A DNA stretch of 8,684 bases from Burkholderiales bacterium (lineage in GTDB: Bacteria > Pseudomonadota > Gammaproteobacteria > Burkholderiales > Burkholderiaceae_C): contig CANHOE010000097.1 of assembly GCA_947462175.1 (NCBI GenBank), positions 1 to 8,684 on the forward strand, written 5' to 3'. This document shows, in pieces, positions 1 to 7,843 of the stretch (its first letter is position 1; the number at the start of each line of letters is the position of its first letter). The position numbers and the translations under genes were made by a program. Under the pieces are notes generated by a model. That model ran no database searches. It saw only the letters and a program-made list of their open reading frames with translations, and had not been told where the DNA came from.

Positions 1-13
1 CCCGACAATCGGG
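1..13. repeat. Small hairpin at the left edge
   Basis: CCCGA (1-5) and TCGGG (9-13) are complementary around a CAA loop. It may be part of a terminator or leader upstream of the YecA-type gene, but the window begins here, so the context is cut off. Bases 14-32 show nothing further. Confidence 0.25.
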
Positions 14-32
14 AATTCCATCGAAAGCCCGC

Positions 33-815
<783 letters not shown>

Positions 816-819
816 TCAG

Positions 820-1617
820 ATGCGCCTGCAGCTGCTGTCCGACCTGCACCTGGAAACCGAGGTCTTCGAGCCGCAGCCAGCGCCGGGTGCCGAGTTGCTG
901 GTGCTGGCCGGCGACGTCGACAGCACCTGGCGCGAACTCGATCGTTTTCGTGAATGGCCAGTGCCGGTGATCTTCGTCCCCGGCAACCACGAATTCGACC
1001 AGCGCGAGCTCGACGACGCGACGCCCGCGCTGAGGGCCCGCTGTGAATCGCTGGGCATCACGATGCTGGAGAAGCAGTGCTGCATTCGCACCGATGTGCG
1101 GGGCCGACGCATCCGTTTCGTCGCCACCACCCGCTGGAGTGATTTCGAGCTGTTCGGCAGCGCCCAGCAGGCGCGGGCGATGCGTGCGGCCACGTACTTC
1201 GTCGACGTGATGAGATCGACACACCACGGCGCACCTTTCGATGCTGCTGCGGTACGCGTCGAGGCGCTGGCCTGTCGCGCTTGGCTGGCCGCGGAGCTGC
1301 TGCGGGTTCCTGCATCGCCCGACGAGGCCTGGGACGCGACGGTGGTGGTCACCCACTACGCGCCCAGCGTGCGCAGCGCCGACCCGCGCTACGGCAAGCA
1401 GCCCGGAACCGCCAGCTTCTGCAACGCGGACGATGAGCTGCTTCCACATGCCGATCTGTGGATCCATGGCCACCTGCATTGCCGCCAGGACTACCGGGTT
1501 GCGCATCCGGACGAGCCATGCGACAGCCTCGGAACGCGCGTGATCTGCAATGCCCGCGGCCACAGCCGCAAAGGCGAGGCCGATCACTACAACGGGCTGC
1601 TCACCGTCGAGGTGTGA
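820..1617 (+). CDS. Metallophosphoesterase (calcineurin-like)
   Basis: This 265-residue protein belongs to the binuclear metal calcineurin-like phosphoesterase superfamily. The metal-binding motifs appear in the usual order: DLH (D8, H10), GDVD (G31-D32), GNHE (55-58), a lone histidine in VVVTHY (H179), and GHLH (217-220). Such enzymes hydrolyse phosphomono- or phosphodiesters with Mn, Fe or Zn; the substrate cannot be read from sequence. There is no signal peptide or membrane segment, so it should be cytoplasmic. I chose the ATG at 820 because the DLH strand begins right after it (MRLQLLSDLH). The frame stays open upstream to an ATG at 718, but that would add 34 low-information residues overlapping the upstream SEC-C coding region. 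The upstream stop lies 4 bases before this start, and no good Shine-Dalgarno is visible, so translational coupling is likely. The C-terminal segment VICNARGHSRKGE is also common in this subgroup. Confidence 0.92.
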   Translation: MRLQLLSDLHLETEVFEPQPAPGAELLVLAGDVDSTWRELDRFREWPVPVIFVPGNHEFDQRELDDATPALRARCESLGITMLEKQCCIRTDVRGRRIRFVATTRWSDFELFGSAQQARAMRAATYFVDVMRSTHHGAPFDAAAVRVEALACRAWLAAELLRVPASPDEAWDATVVVTHYAPSVRSADPRYGKQPGTASFCNADDELLPHADLWIHGHLHCRQDYRVAHPDEPCDSLGTRVICNARGHSRKGEADHYNGLLTVEV

Positions 1618-1633
1618 GTCGCGACTGGCCGCG

Positions 1634-2245
1634 TCAGGCGCCGGCGCTCAGTCCGTCGAAGCAGGTCGATAGCAGCAGCTCGATGATGCGTTCGTCGGAA
1701 TGCTGGCCAGACAGCTTCAGTACCCCCACCACCGGGTCGCAGGCCCGTGCGAACAGTGTGTACAGCACCACCTCCGGCGGCAGGTGGCGGTTCAGCTGAC
1801 CCGCGCTCTGCGCCGCCACGATCCAGGCGCCCAGCTTGTCGCTGACGTCCATCAGACGTTTCAGGTAGCCGCTGTCGTTGGCAAGCGCCGTGCGCAGCGC
1901 CGAGTTCTGCGAAGGCAGCGATGGCATCTCGCCGGCCAGCTGTACCTGCATCGACCAACGGGCCACAGCCCGCAGGTGGTCGACCGCGCGGGCTGTCGGG
2001 TGCGAGTCCAGCGTTGCGATGAAAGCCAGCGCGCGGTCGAGCAGCCGTACCATCGCGGCCGCTGCCAGCGCCTCTTTCGATGCGAAGTGCTTGTACAGGC
2101 TCGCCTTGGCAATGCCGACATCGGCCGCGACCTCGTCGACGGTCATCAGGTCGTAGCCTTTTTCGGCCAGCAGGCGGTTCACCGAGGCAACGATCGCGTC
2201 TTCGCGCGCGCGGAGCATCTGCTCCTTGAACGGGGTACGGGGCAT
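1634..2245 (-). CDS. TetR/AcrR-family transcriptional regulator
   Basis: From the ATG at 2245 the product is 203 residues, typical for TetR repressors. The N-terminal DNA-binding domain spans about 1-60: a first helix (REDAIVASVNRLLAEKGYD), then the helix-turn-helix TVDEVAADVGIAKASLYKHF at 35-54, with the family's hallmark G-x-x-K-x-x-[LF]-Y-x-H-F core. The C-terminal part (about 65-200) is helical and would bind an unknown ligand and mediate dimerisation. An in-frame GTG at 2275 gives 10 more residues and has GGAG 4 bases upstream, so it cannot be dismissed. I prefer the ATG because homologues usually start close to this Arg/Lys-rich helix and because a likely operator (2248-2276) would otherwise sit inside the gene. 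It is divergent from the paiB-like/cytochrome operon, the classic arrangement for a local repressor, and convergent with the phosphoesterase gene with a 16-base gap. Confidence 0.93.
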   Translation of the reverse strand: MPRTPFKEQMLRAREDAIVASVNRLLAEKGYDLMTVDEVAADVGIAKASLYKHFASKEALAAAAMVRLLDRALAFIATLDSHPTARAVDHLRAVARWSMQVQLAGEMPSLPSQNSALRTALANDSGYLKRLMDVSDKLGAWIVAAQSAGQLNRHLPPEVVLYTLFARACDPVVGVLKLSGQHSDERIIELLLSTCFDGLSAGA

Positions 2246-2247
2246 CT

Positions 2248-2276
2248 TCAAAGTGTAGAGGCCCCTCTTTGACACT
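2248..2276. promoter_or_regulatory. Putative TetR operator (interrupted inverted repeat)
   Basis: The region just upstream of the preferred tetR ATG contains nested inverted repeats. AGTGT-AGAGG (2252-2261) is separated by CC from CCTCT (2264-2268), which after a 3-base TTG interruption continues as ACACT (2272-2276). A second pairing, TCAAAG (2248-2253) with CTTTGA (2267-2272), uses the same arms. TetR dimers usually bind palindromes of this size in the divergent intergenic region next to their own gene, so this is the best candidate operator. The 3-base asymmetry is unusual. Read on the minus strand, TACACT (2258-2253) is a possible -10 box that would start transcription very close to the ATG. 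Function is inferred from position and symmetry only. Confidence 0.5.
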
Positions 2277-2368
2277 CGTCTCCGCGCGACCGAAGGGCGG
2301 CAAGACCTCTGATGCCGATGCGTTCGGCGCTGGCTCTACGATCGGTGGTTTTCGTTCGTCGCGCTCCC

Positions 2369-3028
2369 ATGTACCTGCCCGCCCACTTCGAAGAATCCCG
2401 CGTTGAGGTGCTGCATCAGCTGATGCGCACCCACCCACTGGGCCTGCTGGTCACCCAGTCGATGCCGCCCTCTGAAGGCGCCCTGGCAGCCATCGAGGCC
2501 AACGCCTTGCCGTTTCACCTCGACACCGCTCGCGGACCGCACGGCACGCTGGTCGCGCATGTGGCGCGCGCCAACCCAGTGTGGCGTGAGGTACGCGACG
2601 ATGCCGAGGTGCTGGTGGTATTCCAGGGCCCGCAGGCCTACATCTCGCCGGGTTGGTACGCGACCAAGCGCGAGACCGGCAAGGTGGTGCCGACCTGGAA
2701 TTACGTGCTGGTCGAGGCGCGCGGCCGATTGATCGTGCGCGATGACGCCGCCTGGGTGCATGCACTGGTGTCGACCTTGACGGACGTGCATGAGGCTGAT
2801 CGCCCCGCGCCGTGGAAGGTCAGCGATGCGCCTGCCGATTACATCGCGGCGACCCAGCGCGCCATCGTCGGCATCGAGGTCGAGCTGAGCTCGCTGAAGG
2901 GCAAGTGGAAGGTCAGCCAGAACCGCTCGTCGGCCGACCGTGCAGGCGTTGTTCAGGGGCTGACGGCCATCGGCCGCGAAGACGCTGCGACACTGGTAGA
3001 CGCGCACGGACCGAAGCCTGCGACCTGA
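2369..3028 (+). CDS. FMN-binding split-barrel protein, PaiB-like (putative negative transcriptional regulator)
   Basis: The 219-residue product matches the PaiB family (FMN-binding split barrel). The family-typical start MYLPAHFEE is present. Segments GPQAYISPGWY (about 88-98) and VPTWNYVLVEARG (about 109-121) are the conserved barrel strands. The C-terminal signature GIEVELSSLKGKWKVSQNR (about 170-188), followed by a D-x-x-GVVQGL helix, is strongly characteristic. Bacillus PaiB was described genetically as a negative regulator of sporulation and protease genes, but these proteins lack an obvious DNA-binding domain and many may be flavin- or heme-dependent enzymes. I chose the ATG at 2369 because family members start MY-x-P; an in-frame ATG at 2312 would add 19 residues of unconserved, arginine-rich sequence. 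No clear ribosome-binding site precedes 2369. It is first of three closely packed genes, with the cytochrome c4-like gene starting 10 bases after its stop, which suggests a redox-linked role. Confidence 0.9.
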   Translation: MYLPAHFEESRVEVLHQLMRTHPLGLLVTQSMPPSEGALAAIEANALPFHLDTARGPHGTLVAHVARANPVWREVRDDAEVLVVFQGPQAYISPGWYATKRETGKVVPTWNYVLVEARGRLIVRDDAAWVHALVSTLTDVHEADRPAPWKVSDAPADYIAATQRAIVGIEVELSSLKGKWKVSQNRSSADRAGVVQGLTAIGREDAATLVDAHGPKPAT

Positions 3029-3038
3029 ACCCCTTCCG

Positions 3039-3764
3039 ATGCTGAAACTCCTGAGTCTGGCCCTGGCGGGTCTGATCACTGCCGCCGCCCATGCCGCGCC
3101 GCCCTTTGAAGACACGCTCGCCCAGCGGCTGCAGGCTTGCACCGCGTGCCACGGTGAGCAAGGCCGTGCCACTCCCGGGGGCTACCAGCCACGGCTGGCG
3201 GGCAAGCCCGCGGGTTACCTGTATCACCAGTTGCTGAACTTCCGCGACGGCCGCCGCGACTACGGGCCGATGACGGCGCTGGTCGACCCGCTCAGCGACG
3301 CCTACCTGCAGGAAATCGCCGCCCACTTCGCGGCGCTCGAGGTGCCGTACCCCACGCCGCAGCCGTCCACTGCGGCCCCCGCCGTTCTGCTTCGTGGCGA
3401 GCAGCTGGTGCGCCGTGGCGATCCATTCCGCGGCGTTCCGGCCTGCAACCAGTGTCACGGTGACACGATGATGGGCGTCGCGCCTGCGATCCCCGGCCTG
3501 CTCGGTCTGCCGCGCGACTATGTCAACGCACAGCTCGGCGCCTGGCGCAGCGGAAAGCGCCGCGCGCAGGCGCCCGACTGCATGGCCCAGGTCGCGCAGC
3601 AACTGAGCCTGGCCGATATCGATGCGGTGTCGCATTGGCTGGCGGCGCAGCCGGTGCCGCCGGGGGGCAAGCCGCTGGCAGGGTTGCCTGAGGGGCAACA
3701 ACTGCCGACGGCCTGTGGCGGGGTGAGCGCCAAAGCTGCGGCCGAGGCGGGAGCGGTGAGATGA
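3039..3764 (+). CDS. Diheme cytochrome c, c4-type, periplasmic
   Basis: This 241-residue protein starts with a Sec signal peptide (MLKLLSLALAGLITAAAHA, cleavage near A19/A20). Two heme c attachment motifs follow: CTACH at 34-38 and CNQCH at 136-140. The likely distal ligands are M78 (in GPMT) and M182 (in DCMAQ), each in the position expected for c4-type domains. The two similar domains (about 25-105 and 115-205) fit the cytochrome c4 plan, a periplasmic two-heme electron shuttle between a bc1 complex or dehydrogenase and a terminal oxidase. Two extra cysteines, C181 next to the axial Met and C226 near the C-terminus, could form a disulfide pinning the tail. The start follows the paiB-like stop by 10 bases with no clear ribosome-binding site. 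The stop overlaps the next gene's ATG by 4 bases (ATGA), implying coupled translation of the two cytochromes. Confidence 0.93.
   Translation: MLKLLSLALAGLITAAAHAAPPFEDTLAQRLQACTACHGEQGRATPGGYQPRLAGKPAGYLYHQLLNFRDGRRDYGPMTALVDPLSDAYLQEIAAHFAALEVPYPTPQPSTAAPAVLLRGEQLVRRGDPFRGVPACNQCHGDTMMGVAPAIPGLLGLPRDYVNAQLGAWRSGKRRAQAPDCMAQVAQQLSLADIDAVSHWLAAQPVPPGGKPLAGLPEGQQLPTACGGVSAKAAAEAGAVR
3749..3753 (+). promoter_or_regulatory. Ribosome-binding site of the triheme cytochrome gene
   Basis: GGGAG lies 7 bases before the ATG at 3761, inside the end of the preceding cytochrome gene. It is one of the few clear Shine-Dalgarno sequences in this window and supports the overlapping ATGA start. Confidence 0.6.
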
Positions 3765-5089
3765 GCGGCCGTCGGATCGGGCCGTGGATCCTGGCGAGCG
3801 TTGTTGTTTTCGGTGCACTTGCAGCCGGCGTGGTCGTGCTGAACCTGCGCGGCGAGGAGGCCCTGAGTGCCGAGATCGCCGCGGCGCAGCCCCCCGGCCA
3901 GCCCGCCAGCGCCGAACTGCTGGCTCGCGGGGCCTATCTCGCGCGAGCCGGCAACTGCATGGCCTGCCACACCTCGCGTGGTGGCGAGCCCTATGCCGGC
4001 GGGCGTGGCATCGATACGCCGTTCGGCACCGTCTACAGCACCAACCTGACGCCCGATGACCAAACCGGCCTGGGCCGCTGGTCGGCGCCGGCCTTCTGGC
4101 GCGCGATGCACCACGGTCGCTCGGCCGATGGCAGGCTGCTGGTGCCGGCCTTCCCGTACACCAGCACCACGCAGGTCACCCGTGCCGACTCGGACGCGCT
4201 GTACGCCTATCTGCGCAGCCTGCCGCCGGTGTCACAGCCCGCTCGGCCACACGACCTGCGGTTTCCCTTCAACACCCAGGCCGCACTGGCCGTGTGGCGC
4301 GCGCTCTACTTCCAGCCGGGTGAGTTCCAGCCTGACCCAGCGCGGTCAGCCGAGTGGAACCGCGGCGCCTACCTGGTGCAGGGTCTGGGCCACTGCAACG
4401 CCTGCCATGCGCACCGCAATGCGCTCGGCGCCACGACCGGCCCGCTGGACCTGGGCGGGGGCCTGATCCCGGTGCAGAACTGGTATGCCCCGTCGCTGAC
4501 CGATTCGCGTGAAGCGAGCGTCGCCGATTGGACCGAGGCGGAAATCGTGGCGCTGCTGAAGACCGGTGTCGTTGAACGACATGGCGCGCTGAACGTGGCC
4601 TCGGGTCCCATGGGCGAGGTGGTGCTGCGCAGCACCCAGCACCTGAGCGATGCCGATCTGGGCGCGATGGCCGTGTATCTGAAGGCGCTGGGCCAAGCGC
4701 AGGGTGACATGCAGGGCGCGGCACCTGCAGCGGCCGCAACTGGCTTGAACACCACCGACGATCGCGGTGCGACGTTGTATGCCGACCACTGCGCCAGCTG
4801 CCACGGCGAGCGCGGGGAGGGCGTTTCGGGTGCCTACCCCGCATTGGCCGGCAACCGGGCGGTGACGATGGCAGTGCCAGCGAACTTGGTGCGCATCGTT
4901 CTGGAAGGTGGGTTCGCCCCGGCCACCACCGGCTACCCGCGTCCCTACGGCATGCCACCGTTTGCGCAGACCTTCAGCAACGACGACGTGGCCGCTGTGC
5001 TGACTCATTTGCGCCGCAGTTGGGGCAACGGCGCGGAGGCGGTGACGCCGTTGGACGTCCTTCAGTACCGCGAGAGCGGCGCGCGCTGA
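3761..5089 (+). CDS. Membrane-anchored triheme cytochrome c (alcohol/gluconate/aldehyde dehydrogenase cytochrome-subunit type)
   Basis: The 442-residue protein opens with an uncleaved-looking hydrophobic segment (about 9-29) after a short basic N-terminus, which would anchor it in the inner membrane facing the periplasm. Three heme c motifs follow: CMACH (66-70), CNACH (212-216) and CASCH (344-348). This three-domain plan is that of cytochrome subunits paired with membrane-bound alcohol, gluconate, sorbitol or molybdenum aldehyde/nicotinate dehydrogenases, which pass electrons to ubiquinone or an oxidase. Family landmarks include STNLTPD (93-99), PAFPYTS (129-135), STQHLSDADL in domain 2 and GMPPF (397-401) in domain 3. 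Likely distal ligands are M284 and M398. In domain 1 the PAMPY methionine of alcohol-dehydrogenase-type subunits is F131, a form I associate more with molybdenum-hydroxylase partners. No dehydrogenase catalytic subunit is encoded within the window, so the electron donor is unknown. Confidence 0.92.
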   Translation: MSGRRIGPWILASVVVFGALAAGVVVLNLRGEEALSAEIAAAQPPGQPASAELLARGAYLARAGNCMACHTSRGGEPYAGGRGIDTPFGTVYSTNLTPDDQTGLGRWSAPAFWRAMHHGRSADGRLLVPAFPYTSTTQVTRADSDALYAYLRSLPPVSQPARPHDLRFPFNTQAALAVWRALYFQPGEFQPDPARSAEWNRGAYLVQGLGHCNACHAHRNALGATTGPLDLGGGLIPVQNWYAPSLTDSREASVADWTEAEIVALLKTGVVERHGALNVASGPMGEVVLRSTQHLSDADLGAMAVYLKALGQAQGDMQGAAPAAAATGLNTTDDRGATLYADHCASCHGERGEGVSGAYPALAGNRAVTMAVPANLVRIVLEGGFAPATTGYPRPYGMPPFAQTFSNDDVAAVLTHLRRSWGNGAEAVTPLDVLQYRESGAR

Positions 5090-5102
5090 CGTGGCGCTGA
5101 GA

Positions 5103-5114
5103 CTGATCGATCAG
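5103..5114. repeat. 12-base perfect palindrome at the convergent end of the cytochrome operon and ssb
   Basis: CTGATCGATCAG is a perfect palindrome. It spans the ssb stop codon and most of the 21-base gap between the two convergent genes. It has no T-tract on either side, so it is not a convincing intrinsic terminator, though it may act as a short bidirectional RNA end structure. No other terminator-like hairpin is visible here. Confidence 0.4.
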
Positions 5115-5629
5115 AACGGGATGTCGTCGTCCATGTCGTCGAAACCGGTCGACGACTTGGGGGCGGGCTTGGTCGGTGTCGGGCGGCTGGCGGGTGGTGC
5201 GCTGCGAGCAGCGGGTGCGGCGCGACTTTCGCCCCGGCCACCACCGCCCTGGTCGTAGCCCGAATCGCCGCCGCCATCGCCGCCGCCCATGCCTTCACGG
5301 CCACCGAGCAGTTGCATGTTGTCGGCGATGACCTCGGTGGTGTAGACGTCCTTGCCGTCCTTGTCCTGCCACTTGCGGGTCTTCAGCCGGCCTTCGACAT
5401 AGACCGGGCGGCCCTTCTTCAGGTACTCGCCGGCGATCTCGGCCAGGCGGTCGTAGAAGACGACGCGGTGCCACTCGGTTTCCTCGACCTTGTCGCCGCT
5501 GGTCTTGTCCTTCCAGTTGCGGGTGGTGGCCACGCTGATGTTGCAGATCGCGTTGCCGTTCGGGGTGTAGCGCACCTCGGGGTCGCGGCCCAGGTTGCCG
5601 ATGAGGATGACTTTGTTGATCGAGGCCAT
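5111..5629 (-). CDS. ssb: Single-stranded DNA-binding protein
   Basis: The 172-residue product is a standard bacterial SSB that coats single-stranded DNA as a tetramer during replication, repair and recombination. The OB fold covers residues 1 to about 110, beginning MASINKVILIGNLGRDPEVRYT. DNA-stacking aromatic positions known from E. coli are matched by W39, W53, Y59 and W87. Residues about 113-162 are a glycine-, then alanine/proline-rich disordered linker. The C-terminal tip is acidic and ends DDMDDDIPF, the conserved peptide that docks partner proteins such as RecQ, PriA, RecO and exonuclease I. The start ATG (complement of 5627-5629) is preceded by GGAG with an 8-base gap on the minus strand, a good ribosome-binding site. 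The gene is divergent from recQ. Confidence 0.98.
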   Translation of the reverse strand: MASINKVILIGNLGRDPEVRYTPNGNAICNISVATTRNWKDKTSGDKVEETEWHRVVFYDRLAEIAGEYLKKGRPVYVEGRLKTRKWQDKDGKDVYTTEVIADNMQLLGGREGMGGGDGGGDSGYDQGGGGRGESRAAPAARSAPPASRPTPTKPAPKSSTGFDDMDDDIPF

Positions 5630-5665
5630 GTGCGCTGCTCCGGAGGACGATTTCTGATCCGACAG

Positions 5666-5694
5666 ATTATCGACTTCGCGCCGCCTTTACCATT
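5666..5694 (-). promoter_or_regulatory. Possible ssb promoter in the ssb-recQ intergenic region
   Basis: On the minus strand GATAAT (complement of 5666-5671) is a good -10 match. The hexamer 16-17 bases further upstream (around 5688-5694) is a poor -35 match. Transcription would begin about 30 bases before the ssb start codon. This is the most A/T-rich spot in the roughly 90-base gap. Support is by hexamer similarity only. Confidence 0.35.
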
Positions 5695-5718
5695 GGGCTC
5701 CACGCTTTTGGCTGCTTG

Positions 5719-7671
<1,953 letters not shown>

Positions 7672-7719
7672 GCGGCCAGGGCTGCAAGCCGGTTGCATAC
7701 GCCAGTTCGAGGATAGGAC

Positions 7720-7737
7720 GCGAGCTCGCCAGGCCTG
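7720..7737. repeat. Two adjacent short palindromes downstream of recQ
   Basis: GCGAGCTCGC (7720-7729) is immediately followed by CAGGCCTG (7730-7737). Both are perfect palindromes, in the 172-base gap between recQ and the LpxR-family gene. There is no T-tract, so neither looks like a standard intrinsic terminator. Short palindromes are common in GC-rich DNA, so function is uncertain. The rest of this gap shows only a weak promoter candidate. Confidence 0.3.
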
Positions 7738-7764
7738 CGGGCTGTCCATCCACGTGAACCCGGC

Positions 7765-7793
7765 TTGTTGCGCTGTGGGGCGATCTCTATGCT
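7765..7793 (+). promoter_or_regulatory. Possible sigma-70 promoter of the LpxR-family gene
   Basis: TTGTTG (7765-7770) and TATGCT (7788-7793) are separated by 17 bases and match the -35 and -10 consensus at 3 and 4 of 6 positions. Transcription would begin near 7800, leaving a leader of about 44 bases before the ATG at 7844. An AAGGAA run at 7810-7815 is too far from that start to serve as its ribosome-binding site. Evidence is pattern similarity only. Confidence 0.33.
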
Positions 7794-7843
7794 GTCTGCT
7801 GCGTGATGTAAGGAAACGTGTCCGTTCATTGCAGAATCTCCCG

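Noticed and set aside
2269..2274. TTGACA on the plus strand, a perfect -35 hexamer upstream of the paiB-like gene
   Set aside because: No -10-like hexamer at 16-18 bases downstream (GC-rich there); TACGAT at 2337-2342 is far too distant. The hexamer is better explained as part of the inverted repeat.
2336..3172. Long minus-strand open frame opposite the paiB-like gene
   Set aside because: No domain or ribosome-binding site; the plus-strand frame carries the full PaiB signature and fits the operon.
5653..5666. TCTG-N6-CAGA as an SOS (LexA) box between ssb and recQ
   Set aside because: The LexA consensus needs CTGT-N8-ACAG; here the half-sites are CTG and CAG with the wrong spacing and no AT-rich centre.
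7684..7696. GCAA-GCCGG-TTGC as a recQ terminator
   Set aside because: The stem is only 4 base pairs and no T-tract follows.
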